Shown: positions 25,545 through 34,969, numbered from the stretch's first letter. The stretch: DNA of 64,000 nt from CAYMZZ01 sp046297935 (GCA_046297935.1 JBKBHA010000004.1:124001-188000), one strand, 5' to 3'. Numbers and translations are program-made. The notes: generated from the sequence alone by a model not told the origin.

Positions 25545-26186
25545 TTACAGGTGATACAGGTGGGTGAACGGATAATGATCGAGCCTTTCCAGATCAGCAA
25601 GCACAATCGCTGCTTTGCGTGCCTCCACTTCTTCCAGCATTAGTTGCATGGCCCTGGCGGCATTGGCATCGTCGAGATGACTAAATGGCTCGTCGAGCAA
25701 AAGAATTTCGAAAGGCTGCATCAGGGCGCGGATAATAGCCACCCGCTGCTGCTCACCATAGCTGCAGGTGCCTGCGAGTGTTTCCAGTTTATCACCAATT
25801 CCAAGGCGTTCGGCCATTTCAACAATTTTATTGGCGTTATGAAATGGCTCCAACTGGCGCTTGATTTCAATATTCTCCCGCACAGTTTGTCGTGGGAAAA
25901 GCCGCAAATCCTGAAAAACTATGCTGATATGGCCGCGACGCATTTGTGCCCAGTCTTCCTGAGTGAAGCCGGCAACCGACCGGCCGCCATAAAGTATGTC
26001 TCCGGTAAACAGATTGCGGGTGCCATACAGAAAGCTCATCAAAGAGGACTTGCCGCTGCCGGAGGGTGCAATGATTTTCACGCGTTGCCCGGCTTCAATT
26101 GTCAGCTCGGTTCCCCATAGCTCCGAATTATCCTTCCGGCTTTGAGGAAAATAGGTAGGCAATACTTTTTTCAGTGCTAACTGCAT
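25545..26186 (-). CDS. ABC transporter ATP-binding protein
   Basis: A 213-residue ATPase. Walker A is APSGSGKSSLMSFLYG, the Q-loop is VFQDLRLFPRQTVRENI, and Walker B is ILLLDEPFSHLDD. The signature reads CSYGEQQRVAIIRAL, a departure from LSGGQ. It pairs with the permease encoded 9 bases downstream to form a MacB/FtsE-type exporter. The overall pattern is LolD/FtsE-like; the substrate cannot be told. Confidence 0.88.
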   Translation of the reverse strand: MQLALKKVLPTYFPQSRKDNSELWGTELTIEAGQRVKIIAPSGSGKSSLMSFLYGTRNLFTGDILYGGRSVAGFTQEDWAQMRRGHISIVFQDLRLFPRQTVRENIEIKRQLEPFHNANKIVEMAERLGIGDKLETLAGTCSYGEQQRVAIIRALMQPFEILLLDEPFSHLDDANAARAMQLMLEEVEARKAAIVLADLERLDHYPFTHLYHL

Positions 26187-26200
26187 GGCGGGTAGTAAAA

Positions 26201-26229
26201 ACTAAGCCGCAGCTCTGCTGCGGCTTAGT
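26201..26229 (-). terminator. Rho-independent terminator after the DUF4836 gene
   Basis: A perfect 12-bp stem (ACTAAGCCGCAG) with a 5-base loop, followed on the minus strand by TTTTAC. It lies between the DUF4836 gene and the ABC ATPase gene, so the ABC pair probably has its own promoter or is only reached by read-through. Confidence 0.75.
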
Positions 26230-26247
26230 CGTAAAAAGTAAATTAAA

Positions 26248-27927
26248 TCAAGGTTTCACGGGCTCAACTACGATCGAGTCGGTCACCGTCATGTCGTTAT
26301 ACATTTCCTGATTACGCTTCATGCTTTGTACAGCAATATCGCCCAGGTATTTATTCAGTTGCTTCAGACTGTTGGTGTTTTTGTCCACCATGTTTACTTC
26401 AGCATGATAAGTCATTTGACCATCTTTCACATCAGACCAGGCATGCAGATCCTGCCAGGTAGCGATTGACGACTCCAGCATCAACTTTTCCATGTCGTCC
26501 ATGTTCTTACCTGCATCGGCACTCGCGGCCTTGATTCTGTTCAGCAAACGGCTGATATCGAAAAAGAAAGCACTTTGGTGGCCGGTTAGCTTACTGCCAT
26601 AAGCAGGATTTCCGTTGCCGGCTTTGAACTGGTCAAGTGTTGCTTGCGAATTGGACGCTACAAACCATTGGTCGGCCAGTTCATAAGCCACTCTGGGAGT
26701 CGCCCGGTCGGCACCAGGCATCTGCTTTTCCATCAGAGCCAATAATTTTCCAAATGCTTCTTTATCATTAACAGATACGCCAGCTACAAACGACACATCC
26801 GGACGATCGATGTTGATGTATTCAGTTTTTCCTCCAACTCCTTCGTAGGACATTGAATCTTTCGTAACCCCAAAGTCAGAAACGGCAAACACGATATTTC
26901 CCTTGTTGGCTTTGGCAAACTCCTGAAGGCTGTAACCGTATTCACCAAGGAAGCCATTTGCCATACCATCCATACCAATCAGCTTGACCAGATCGGTAAT
27001 GCCATCAGGCGGAAAATTGAAGGCGCCTGCAGCGATCACATCTCCGCCGGGCAGATGATTGATCAGTTCGGCATCAATATTTTTAGTGCTGTGTTTTTTT
27101 ACCAACGCATTCATTTCGTCACCGAAATACTGGCGGCCGTCCATCACAATTTTTCCGTTTTCAAAGCGGATGGTGGTTGCACCAATATTTCCTTCGAGGA
27201 GCGCTCCCAGTTTCATCATGGATGAAACCATTCCCATGGTCTGGTCTGTGAACGCTGAAGCGGTACTCCACATATGCATGTCGCCGGTTTCTGCGATCAA
27301 CGAAGCAAAACGTTTGTCATTGTCGAGCAGATCATCACCCTTCAGAGATAAAATACTATTTGCCAGCTTCTTCAGGGTATCGCCGGTAAGCATGCGGGGT
27401 TCGCTATCTCCTCCCCAATTGCCGCCTCCCATATTTTTATAGGGGGCATTGCTGAGAATGATAAAGCGGTCCTTGTTCCAGGCAACTAATGCTTCTTCGC
27501 CACGTGACGGAGAAGCATATTTCAAATCGCCACTCAGATCCATTTTTATTTCGTCCTTGCCGGCACTTTTCAGGGTATTTTCAAACGCGCCAGCATCGCT
27601 CAGGCTGCCCTGAATGCTAACATAGCCGAGCTTGCTGTGTTGCGCAAGAAAAATCACGAAATCGCTTTCCATGCTTACACCCGAGCTGGCGGGGTTGTTC
27701 AAAAGGCGCTCGGCCAGCGTATCTTTTTCGTTCTTCATGGCTTCTTTGAACCATTCCGAATTTTTTACTTCTTCCCAGGGCAGCTTGCTGCTGAGGGATT
27801 TGGCATTAATGTGCAGGACAAACTCTGCTTCTTTGGGAACCAGCAGGCCTGTTTTACCTCCTTGCGAACAGGAAACAAACAGGATCGCAAGGATGAGGGA
27901 TAAGATTACTAGAGGTTTTTTGTTCAT
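26248..27927 (-). CDS. DUF4836 family lipoprotein
   Basis: A 559-residue protein with a lipoprotein signal (LILAILFVSCSQGG; lipid Cys at residue 20). The mature start LLVPKEAEFVLHINAKSLSSK matches the DUF4836 family, which is widespread in Bacteroidota and has no settled function. It is probably anchored in the outer or inner membrane facing the periplasm. It follows hisS by 18 bases and ends at a strong terminator, making it the last gene of the phosphatase-hisS-DUF4836 unit. Confidence 0.82.
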   Translation of the reverse strand: MNKKPLVILSLILAILFVSCSQGGKTGLLVPKEAEFVLHINAKSLSSKLPWEEVKNSEWFKEAMKNEKDTLAERLLNNPASSGVSMESDFVIFLAQHSKLGYVSIQGSLSDAGAFENTLKSAGKDEIKMDLSGDLKYASPSRGEEALVAWNKDRFIILSNAPYKNMGGGNWGGDSEPRMLTGDTLKKLANSILSLKGDDLLDNDKRFASLIAETGDMHMWSTASAFTDQTMGMVSSMMKLGALLEGNIGATTIRFENGKIVMDGRQYFGDEMNALVKKHSTKNIDAELINHLPGGDVIAAGAFNFPPDGITDLVKLIGMDGMANGFLGEYGYSLQEFAKANKGNIVFAVSDFGVTKDSMSYEGVGGKTEYINIDRPDVSFVAGVSVNDKEAFGKLLALMEKQMPGADRATPRVAYELADQWFVASNSQATLDQFKAGNGNPAYGSKLTGHQSAFFFDISRLLNRIKAASADAGKNMDDMEKLMLESSIATWQDLHAWSDVKDGQMTYHAEVNMVDKNTNSLKQLNKYLGDIAVQSMKRNQEMYNDMTVTDSIVVEPVKP

Positions 27928-27945
27928 GTGGTTTTTTTTCGAATG

Positions 27946-29325
27946 TCAAAGAAACGAAAAGCTATTCAGATTTTCGAATGCCACGGTGTCCTGCTTTCCG
28001 ATACGTAAGTCTTTGATTTTACATGCTTTATCAGCTAATTCCTGAGTTCCGATAATTATGACAAACGGTATCAGTCTTTTTTCAGCGTACTTGAATTGTT
28101 TGTCAAACTTGACATTTTCATGAAAAAGTTCGCAACGAATGCCGTTTTCGCGTAGCAGAGCGGCGAGTTGAAATGCTGCTTCGGCCTCTTTTTCGCCAAG
28201 GTTGAAGAACAGTACATCGGTGCCAGCCTGCACTTCGGCCGGGAATGCGCCTTTTTCATCCAGCACATCATAAATTCGGTCTACGCCAAAGCTGATGCCC
28301 ACACCGGGTATGCCACTCACCCCGAATAAGCCGGTCAGGTCGTCGTAGCGACCGCCGCCGCCAATGCTTCCCATCTGAATGCCCAGGGCCTTCACCTCAA
28401 AGATTGTCCCGGTATAATAATTCAATCCGCGCGCCAGGGTAAAATCAATATTTAATGGCACATCTGTTTTGCCTGTTGCTGCAAGGAATTGCAGGATCCA
28501 TTCCATATCTGCCAGGCCTTGCTGTGCCATTACCTGCTGACCCAGTAACTTTCGAAGCTGTGCTAATTTGTCGCTGTTGTTGCCTTCGATACCGAGGTAT
28601 TTTCGAATAGTTTCAATTTGTTCTGATTGCAGGCCGCGTTCTTGCAGTTCCTGCACCACTTTTTCGATTCCGACTTTATCGAGTTTATCAATGGCCACTG
28701 TGATATCGGTGAGTTGATTTGAACCGCCACAAGCCTCTGCCAGCGCCGCAAGGATTTTCCGATTGTTGAATTGAATAGAAACGGGTATGTTCAGTTTTTG
28801 AAATACTTCGGCGTAGATGCAGGCAAGTTCTGCCTCGTTGAGGAGCGAGTTGCTACCTACAACATCCGCATCACATTGGTAGAACTCGCGGTACCGGCCA
28901 CGTTGCGGACGGTCGGCTCTCCATACCGGCTGCATTTGATAACGCCTGAATGGAAAATGAAGCCGCGTGTGGTTCATGGCTACATAACGTGCAAAAGGTA
29001 TGGTGAGGTCATAACGCAATGCGCGTTCGGTAATATCGCGCGAACTGCGCCCAGCCAGCACCTGCTCAAAGCCATTTCTCGCTTTTTCTGTGTTGGATGG
29101 ATCATTCAACCCATTGTTGAGAATCTTAAATATCAGGCGATCTCCTTCCTCCCCATACTTACCCATCAACGTATCAAGGTTTTCCATCGCAGGCGTTTCA
29201 AGCGGTTGAAAACCGTATTTCTCAAACACAGACCTTATTACTGAAAAAATATAATTCCGTTTACGAACCGTTTCCGGCCCGAAATCACGAGTGCCCTGTG
29301 GCAGGCTGACAGATACTTTCGCCAT
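27946..29325 (-). CDS. hisS: Histidyl-tRNA synthetase
   Basis: A 459-residue class II synthetase that charges tRNA-His. Motif 1 lies near GFQPLETPAMEN, motif 2 is FRRYQMQPVWRADRPQRGRYREFYQCD, and the histidine-specific segments are ARGLNYYTGTIFEV and GGGRYDDLTGLFG. The C-terminal anticodon-binding domain follows. Length and layout are normal. It sits 21 bases after the phosphatase gene. Confidence 0.97.
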   Translation of the reverse strand: MAKVSVSLPQGTRDFGPETVRKRNYIFSVIRSVFEKYGFQPLETPAMENLDTLMGKYGEEGDRLIFKILNNGLNDPSNTEKARNGFEQVLAGRSSRDITERALRYDLTIPFARYVAMNHTRLHFPFRRYQMQPVWRADRPQRGRYREFYQCDADVVGSNSLLNEAELACIYAEVFQKLNIPVSIQFNNRKILAALAEACGGSNQLTDITVAIDKLDKVGIEKVVQELQERGLQSEQIETIRKYLGIEGNNSDKLAQLRKLLGQQVMAQQGLADMEWILQFLAATGKTDVPLNIDFTLARGLNYYTGTIFEVKALGIQMGSIGGGGRYDDLTGLFGVSGIPGVGISFGVDRIYDVLDEKGAFPAEVQAGTDVLFFNLGEKEAEAAFQLAALLRENGIRCELFHENVKFDKQFKYAEKRLIPFVIIIGTQELADKACKIKDLRIGKQDTVAFENLNSFSFL

Positions 29326-29346
29326 TTCTTGATCAGATAAGTTGAA

Positions 29347-29817
29347 TTATTTTAATACTGCAGGAGCCCAACGTTCAAGGATACGGTTGCAGGCCTCGTC
29401 GATCATCGCAAACACCTCGTGGTAACCAGGTTCCGGACCATACCAGGGATCAGGTACATCCTGATCCTCGCCCGGATAAAGTTCATTCATCAAAAGATCT
29501 GTTTTCGATGGATCATAAACACCTGCTCCAATCCGCCGCATTTCATCCAGCACATCGCCGGCCATGGCATAGATCAAATCGAATTTTTTAAAATCTTCCG
29601 CGGTAAATCTTCGCGCCCGCTGATTGCTTATGTCAATACCATTTAGCAATGCTACTTTTTGCGATAAGGCATGTGGTGCTTCACCTACATGATAACCGTT
29701 TGTACCCGCACTATCCACCGTCCAGTTTAATCCTGTCTTTCGCAGTTTTTCCTTCATGATGCCTTCTGCCAGCGGACTTCGGCAGATATTGCCAAGGCAA
29801 ACCATCAAAATTTTCAT
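29347..29817 (-). CDS. Low-molecular-weight protein tyrosine phosphatase
   Basis: A 156-residue phosphatase. The P-loop MVCLGNICRSPLAEGIM contains the nucleophile Cys7 and Arg13, and the general-acid Asp is in VPDPWYGPEPGYHEVF. Normal length for the family. It is the first gene of the unit with hisS and the DUF4836 lipoprotein. Physiological substrate unknown. Confidence 0.94.
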   Translation of the reverse strand: MKILMVCLGNICRSPLAEGIMKEKLRKTGLNWTVDSAGTNGYHVGEAPHALSQKVALLNGIDISNQRARRFTAEDFKKFDLIYAMAGDVLDEMRRIGAGVYDPSKTDLLMNELYPGEDQDVPDPWYGPEPGYHEVFAMIDEACNRILERWAPAVLK

Positions 29818-29821
29818 GGCG

Positions 29822-29829
29822 CAAAATTA
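29822..29829 (-). promoter_or_regulatory. -7 box of the phosphatase-hisS unit
   Basis: Minus-strand TAATTTTG is a perfect TAnnTTTG match, four bases before the ATG at 29817. As with rlmN, this implies a nearly leaderless transcript. The -33 region is weak. Confidence 0.45.
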
Positions 29830-30021
29830 GGGCTTGCCGGGGTAAAGGAACTTAAACGGGTAAATATGATCCTTCTGCACCACTTTCGTGCATTATTTTC
29901 CCCAGAGCAGGACCATATTTGTTTTATGGATTCTGAGTGAAAGAATATCATAGGCTAATAACAATTTAATCGCAGTAAACAATAAAAAATCAATAATTTG
30001 GGCGCGCTGAAAATAAAGGTT

Positions 30022-30327
30022 ATGAGTACAAGGGAAAATGAACCTGCCAATTCCGAAAAGCAGGAGTTTCCTCAAAAGGAAACGATGCTGGAGGAATATG
30101 AACGCAAGCGACGCAGACAGGTGGCTAACATGCGTTCGATTTTAGATTATGGAATCGGACTCGCGATAGTGATTGCTGGCCTATTCCTTTTTTTTCGCAA
30201 TCAGATGGATCTCGAGTTCAATGAAACCTATCCCCCAAACGATTCTGATAAGTGGATAGGCGTGATTTGTGTATTGTATGGTGGCTGGCGCATCTACAGA
30301 GGGTATAAGAAAAATTATTTTAAATGA
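30022..30327 (+). CDS. Small two-helix membrane protein, unknown
   Basis: A 101-residue protein with a charged cytosolic N terminus (KETMLEEYERKRRRQVANMR), one clear membrane helix (about residues 48-66), a short polar loop and a second hydrophobic stretch (WIGVICVLYGGWRIYRGY). No family name is claimed. ATG 30022 is preferred to an in-frame TTG at 29998. It overlaps the PstS-like gene by four bases (ATGA), so the two are translationally coupled. Confidence 0.75.
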   Translation: MSTRENEPANSEKQEFPQKETMLEEYERKRRRQVANMRSILDYGIGLAIVIAGLFLFFRNQMDLEFNETYPPNDSDKWIGVICVLYGGWRIYRGYKKNYFK

Positions 30328-31235
30328 GCTGGAAGAACGCTGGCTGGTTGCTGTTGTTAATGATGCTGGGGTGTCAAACCTACGAGCAAAAGGCAGACGC
30401 ATTGCCAGACAATCCCGAGCGGGGCGAAATTCATATCAGCGCCGACGAGTCCTTCAAGCCCATCATCGACGAGCAGGTAAAGGTGTACGAGTCGCATTAC
30501 CGCGATACAAAAATACATGTACACTATAAACCCGAAGCAGAGTGTTTGAAAGACCTGATGGTGGACAGTATCCGCATGGTAATTGCCACCCGGGGACTGA
30601 GTGCACCGGAAGAACGCTTTTTATCTGATTCATTCAAGCTGGCACCCGAATGGCTGAATGTGGCGCGCGATGCGATTGCGGTGATTGTACACCCTCAATC
30701 AACTGATTCTCTATTTACTATGGAAGAGATCAGGCAAATTCTGACTGGAAAGTTTAGGAAAAATTTAATTCCGGTATTTGACGGGGTAAAAGCAACCAGC
30801 ACGGTAAGATTTATCGTCGATTCTGTATTGAACGGTGGCCCGATTACACCTAACGCTATGGCTGCCCAAACCAGCGAAGGCGTGCTTGATTTCGTGGCAA
30901 GGAATCCGGGCAGTATTGGTTTTGTGGGGGTTAGTTGGATAGGAAATAAGGAAGACGAAACCCAGTTGAGTTTTTTGAAAAAAGTCAGGATCGCATATCT
31001 CGAAGCCACCGACTCGGCTGGCACCTTTGTGCAACCGGTACAGAACAATATTTACCTGAGCACTTACCCGATGGTACGCGATTTGTTTTATATCAGAAAA
31101 GAAAAGCACAAAGGACTGGCATACGGTTTGGCTTTGTTCATGCGGGGGCATATTGGTCAGCTGATATACAAGCGGGCCTATCTTGTTCCCACTCAAAAAA
31201 AATATACGCTGCGTCCTGTGCGGTTAAATGAATAG
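30324..31235 (+). CDS. PstS-like phosphate/anion-binding lipoprotein
   Basis: A 303-residue protein with a lipobox (LLLLMMLGC, Cys at about 17) and a periplasmic binding protein fold of the PstS type. Signs are GEIHISADESFKPIIDEQ, LFTMEEIRQILTGKF, TSTVRFIVDSVL, and NPGSIGFVGVSWIG. No pst transporter genes are adjacent, so it may be a stand-alone sensor or binding protein. It is followed after 44 bases by the TPR gene. Confidence 0.82.
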   Translation: MSWKNAGWLLLLMMLGCQTYEQKADALPDNPERGEIHISADESFKPIIDEQVKVYESHYRDTKIHVHYKPEAECLKDLMVDSIRMVIATRGLSAPEERFLSDSFKLAPEWLNVARDAIAVIVHPQSTDSLFTMEEIRQILTGKFRKNLIPVFDGVKATSTVRFIVDSVLNGGPITPNAMAAQTSEGVLDFVARNPGSIGFVGVSWIGNKEDETQLSFLKKVRIAYLEATDSAGTFVQPVQNNIYLSTYPMVRDLFYIRKEKHKGLAYGLALFMRGHIGQLIYKRAYLVPTQKKYTLRPVRLNE

Positions 31236-31246
31236 CCCAAAGTGGT

Positions 31247-31254
31247 TATATTTA
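31247..31254 (+). promoter_or_regulatory. Possible -7 box upstream of the TPR gene
   Basis: TATATTTA matches TAnnTTTG in seven of eight positions, 26 bases before the ATG at 31280. Confidence 0.35.
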
Positions 31255-31279
31255 CAACTTCTAAAAAGTGAAAAAAACA

Positions 31280-32977
31280 ATGAAGAAAATTTCAATTACA
31301 TGCCTGGTCGCGGTCTCGCTCGTAGCCGGTCACTTGAAGGCGCAATCCGTCCAGGACGCTGTGAATGATATGTATGCAGAGCGCTACAAAAGCGCAATTG
31401 CCACTTTTGAGAAATTGTTGGCTTCCAATCCCAACAATATCGAAGCTACCTACTGGCTTGGGCAAACTTATCTTGAAATGGAAAATGTAGCAGCCGCAAA
31501 AGCCCTGTACGAAAAAGCATTGCTGGCAAGTGCCAATGCTCCTCTGGTGATTGTAGGAATGGGCCAGGTAGAATTGGAAGAGAATAAGATCAGTGAAGCT
31601 CGTCAGCGATTTGAAGCAGCCATCACTATGACTAAAGGCCGTAAAGGCAATGATCCTGATATCCTGAATGGTGTTGGTCGCGCCATCACCGAAGTTTATA
31701 ATCAAAAGACCAAGAAGGGCGATATCGAATATGCCATCCAAAAACTGGAAGAAGCAGCCTCCCGCGATGAAAAGAATGCTTCCATTTACCTGAACCTCGG
31801 CGATGCATATCGCAAGGCAAAGCCAGGTGAAGCAGGCGGTCAGGCCTTTCAGGCTTATCAGCGCGCCGCTGAAATTAATAAGCAGTTTGCTATGCCACAG
31901 TTCCGTACAGCTATGCTGTTTAACAGCCAGCGCAACTGGGACCTTTTTCAGAAGTATCTGGAGGCAGCTATAGAGGCCGATCCTAAGTTTGCTCCCGCTT
32001 ACTACGAGCTTTATTATTTCAAACTCTATCGTCAGGACTACAATAACGCAGAGTATTACGCTAAAAAATATATTGAGTCTTCGGATCCCGATCCGCAAAA
32101 CGATTATCTGCGTGTACAAACACTCTGGGCCAAAAAAGAATTTGACGCCGCCATTGAAGGAGCTAAGCAGATTCTTAGCCAGGCTGGTGCCAACACCAAG
32201 CCCAGGGTTTACAAATTGCTGGCCGACTCCTATGTGCAGAAAAAGGATACCGCTGGCGCCCGTCAGTATATTGATCAGTATTTCACCAGCCTGAAAGAAG
32301 ATGACGAAGTACTTCCCTCAGACTATAAACTGAAAGCCGATATTTACTCAACAGTTCCCGGTGGCGAAGAGCAGGTATTACAGGCCTATCAGGAAGGTGT
32401 ATCAGTAGATACTACCCTTGAAGGCAAAATTGATCTCCTGAAGCAGGGAATCTCCTTCTTTGCCAAACAAAAGAAATACGACATGGAAAGCAAGCTGCAT
32501 GAAATGCTGCTTGAATTAAAACCATCTAAAACCATCAACGACTGGTTTGGAGCAGGTATCGCCAATTATCGCAATGAGAATTACATCCGCAGCTACGACA
32601 TCTTCAAGGTGGTGGCTGATAGCTTCCCTGATCAGATTTATGGTTGGGAATGGAAATTCCGTAATGCCCAGTTGATAGATACCACCGTGAAAGACAGCAT
32701 TGCTGTTCCGGCCGCGGAAGACCTGATCAAGTTCACTAATAATGATACGGTCAAATATGCAACACAAATAGCGTCAGCCTCGTATTTCCTGGCAATGTAT
32801 TTCAACGAAAAAGGCGACCAGGCAAAAGCCGTCGATTATCTGAAAATGATGAAGTCGGCCACGCAGGATCCTGCCCGCAGAGAAAGTATTCAGAAAAATA
32901 TTGATGCCCTGTCTACCAACCTGCCCAAGTCATCCAACGGCAGTGGTACCCGCAGCAGTGGCAGCACGGGTAAATAG
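31280..32977 (+). CDS. Exported TPR-repeat protein
   Basis: A 565-residue protein with a Sec signal peptide (ITCLVAVSLVAGHLKAQ) and several tetratricopeptide repeats, clearest around YKSAIATFEKLLASNPNNIEATYWLGQTY and the following two units, and again around residues 200-330. The C terminus is a low-complexity Ser/Gly/Thr tail. TPR domains bind other proteins; this one is probably periplasmic or attached to the outer membrane. An in-frame GTG lies at 31268, but the ATG at 31280 gives a cleaner signal peptide. A long perfect hairpin follows the gene. Confidence 0.85.
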   Translation: MKKISITCLVAVSLVAGHLKAQSVQDAVNDMYAERYKSAIATFEKLLASNPNNIEATYWLGQTYLEMENVAAAKALYEKALLASANAPLVIVGMGQVELEENKISEARQRFEAAITMTKGRKGNDPDILNGVGRAITEVYNQKTKKGDIEYAIQKLEEAASRDEKNASIYLNLGDAYRKAKPGEAGGQAFQAYQRAAEINKQFAMPQFRTAMLFNSQRNWDLFQKYLEAAIEADPKFAPAYYELYYFKLYRQDYNNAEYYAKKYIESSDPDPQNDYLRVQTLWAKKEFDAAIEGAKQILSQAGANTKPRVYKLLADSYVQKKDTAGARQYIDQYFTSLKEDDEVLPSDYKLKADIYSTVPGGEEQVLQAYQEGVSVDTTLEGKIDLLKQGISFFAKQKKYDMESKLHEMLLELKPSKTINDWFGAGIANYRNENYIRSYDIFKVVADSFPDQIYGWEWKFRNAQLIDTTVKDSIAVPAAEDLIKFTNNDTVKYATQIASASYFLAMYFNEKGDQAKAVDYLKMMKSATQDPARRESIQKNIDALSTNLPKSSNGSGTRSSGSTGK

Positions 32978-32997
32978 CCTTTTGCTCCGCTGACTCT

Positions 32998-33062
32998 AAT
33001 GTGGTAATTTGATAATAAGAAAATTGGTCTTTTCAATTTTCTTATTATCAAATTACCACATT
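32998..33062. terminator. 29-bp perfect hairpin terminator
   Basis: The arms 32998-33026 and 33034-33062 are exact reverse complements over 29 bases, with a 7-base loop (GTCTTTT). It follows the TPR stop by 20 bases and precedes the nuo promoter. The stem is AT-rich and has T-runs on both strands, so it can stop transcription from the TPR gene. It is unusually long for a terminator. Confidence 0.75.
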
Positions 33063-33136
33063 GTTTTTTCAGATTCTCCTCAGTTGTGTTCGCTGATTCC
33101 AGGCTCCGGGCAAAGCAATTTCTCTTTTCCTTCGAT

Positions 33137-33171
33137 TTTGTGGAATATTTGCCTCCCCTGTCTTATTTTTG
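33137..33171 (+). promoter_or_regulatory. Promoter of the nuo operon
   Basis: TTTG at 33137-33140 and TATTTTTG at 33164-33171 fit the Bacteroidota consensus, though the spacer of 23 is slightly long. The ATG of nuoA follows 17 bases after the -7 box. Confidence 0.5.
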
Positions 33172-33188
33172 CCCGCAGGGTAAAAATT

Positions 33189-33584
33189 ATGATCCATTTA
33201 CTCCAGATAAATCCAACCGAATCAGGTGCAGGCACTTACCTGCCCATCGCTATCCAAATCATTTTCGCCGTCGGACTGATTGGATTTCTGACCGTCTTGA
33301 CCCATTTTTTGGGCCCCAAGCGCAAGACTTCCGACAAGCTGCAGACCTTTGCCAGCGGTATTGAATCTCATGGCGATGCCCGCCAGCCTATGGCTATCAA
33401 GTACTTTCTGACTGCCATTCTTTTCGTGCTGTTCGATGTGGAGGTGATTTTCTTCTATCCTTATGCCGTCAACTTTAAACAATTGGGCTGGGACGGATTT
33501 TGGGCCGTGCTGATGTTCGTGGGATTTTTCCTTAGCGGCTTCTATTACATTCTTCGCAAAGGAGCCCTCAAGTGGGAAGATTAA
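33189..33584 (+). CDS. nuoA: NADH-quinone oxidoreductase subunit A
   Basis: A 131-residue membrane subunit of complex I with three membrane helices. Family markers are the acidic loop with TFASGIESHGDARQPMAIKYFLTAILFVLFDVE, whose FDVE lies in TM2, and the YAVNF loop. The start at ATG 33189 removes an upstream open stretch that lacks homology and sits just after the promoter. First gene of a complete 14-subunit operon. Confidence 0.94.
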   Translation: MIHLLQINPTESGAGTYLPIAIQIIFAVGLIGFLTVLTHFLGPKRKTSDKLQTFASGIESHGDARQPMAIKYFLTAILFVLFDVEVIFFYPYAVNFKQLGWDGFWAVLMFVGFFLSGFYYILRKGALKWED

Positions 33585-33667
33585 AGACCTGGCAAATGGG
33601 AACCCTTGTCCGTTTTGTTTGTTAAATAAGTGGGAGTCCGCTTATTATCAAATCTAAAAGTTCGATT

Positions 33668-34252
33668 ATGGCACGTCCGGTAGCATTTAATATTAAAGAA
33701 AAACCCCTTGTGGCAGACATCAGCATTGCTGAAATGCCGGAGGGACATCAGGGAGAAGGTTTTTTTGCCACCAGCCTGAGCAAAGTGATAGGGTTGGCCA
33801 GAAAAAATTCCATTTGGCCGCTGCCTTTTGCCACCAGTTGTTGTGGAATTGAGTTTATGGCAACCATGGGCTCACACTATGACCTGGCAAGGTTCGGTAG
33901 CGAGCGCGTGGGTTTTTCGCCTCGCCAGTGCGATTTGTTGATGGTAATGGGCACCATTGCAAAGAAAATGGGTCCGGTGGTAAAACAGGTATACCTGCAA
34001 ATGGCCGAGCCCCGCTGGGTTATTGCCGTTGGCGCCTGTGCTTCCAGTGGTGGTGTATTTGACACATACAGTGTGTTGCAGGGAATTGATCAGGTGGTGC
34101 CGGTAGACGTGTATGTTCCAGGCTGTCCGCCACGACCTGAAGCCATTATCGATGGCGTAATGAAGATCCAGACATTGGTAGGCAATGAGAGCCTGCGCCG
34201 TCGAAACGGTGAGCAATACCGGGCCCTGCTCGAAAGCTATGGTATCCAATAG
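33668..34252 (+). CDS. nuoB: NADH-quinone oxidoreductase subunit B
   Basis: A 194-residue subunit holding the terminal [4Fe-4S] cluster N2. The ligands are the tandem cysteines in ATSCCGIEFMA, the cysteine in VGACASSGGVFDTY and that in YVPGCPPRPEAIIDG. MVMGTIAKKMGPVVKQVY is also conserved. It is part of the hydrophilic arm beside the quinone site. Confidence 0.97.
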   Translation: MARPVAFNIKEKPLVADISIAEMPEGHQGEGFFATSLSKVIGLARKNSIWPLPFATSCCGIEFMATMGSHYDLARFGSERVGFSPRQCDLLMVMGTIAKKMGPVVKQVYLQMAEPRWVIAVGACASSGGVFDTYSVLQGIDQVVPVDVYVPGCPPRPEAIIDGVMKIQTLVGNESLRRRNGEQYRALLESYGIQ

Positions 34253-34347
34253 CACGATCTACGGGTTGTTGCCTTTGATTTATTGTCGCTAAAGTTTGAA
34301 AGAGCCTTTGTTTAATCATAAGCTCGATCGATATAAAACAGACAAAT

Positions 34348-34932
34348 TTGACCAACGAATTCATCCAGCAGAAACTGACCGCCAAATTCGGTGACGCGGT
34401 AACCGGCTTTAAAGAGGCGTATGGTATGATGCGCTTCGAAGCGCCCCGTGAAATGAACCTGAAAGTGCTGAACTTTCTTTACGACGATGAAGAATTGCAG
34501 TTTCGTTTTCTAACAGACCTGTGCGCAGTGCATTATCCTGATCGGAAAGGGGCTGAACTGGAAGTGGTCTATCAGTTGCACAACCTGCAAAAGAATGTTC
34601 GCTTACGCTTTTGCGCCAGCACATCTACCGCCCAGCCCGACATGTATTCTGCTACCGGGTTGTTTTCATCGGCCAACTGGATGGAGAGGGAAACCTATGA
34701 TTTTTACGGCGTCAACTTCATCGGTCACCCTAATTTGAAGCGGATATTGAATGTAGACGAAATGGATTATTTCCCGCTTCGTAAAGAATTTCCGCTCGAG
34801 GATCAAAGCCGGGTAGACAAGGACGATGAAATGTTTGGACGCGGTGGCAGCATTGGATTCGGAACCGTGAAACAGGAGTCTGCCACTATTGTTGAATCTG
34901 ACAAGAACGACGAAGCAGAACCGATTGTATAA
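34348..34932 (+). CDS. nuoC: NADH-quinone oxidoreductase subunit C
   Basis: A 194-residue subunit of the complex I connecting module. Conserved segments are LTDLCAVHYPDR, FSSANWMERETYDFYGVNFIGHPNLKRIL and the ending YFPLRKEFPLED. It is not fused to NuoD, unlike in E. coli. TTG 34348 is the only start that keeps the full N terminus; the next in-frame ATG is 26 codons further in. Confidence 0.94.
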   Translation: MTNEFIQQKLTAKFGDAVTGFKEAYGMMRFEAPREMNLKVLNFLYDDEELQFRFLTDLCAVHYPDRKGAELEVVYQLHNLQKNVRLRFCASTSTAQPDMYSATGLFSSANWMERETYDFYGVNFIGHPNLKRILNVDEMDYFPLRKEFPLEDQSRVDKDDEMFGRGGSIGFGTVKQESATIVESDKNDEAEPIV

Positions 34933-34969
34933 TGTAGCAGGGCCCTGGCCCTGTGCATTTTTTTAGAAT

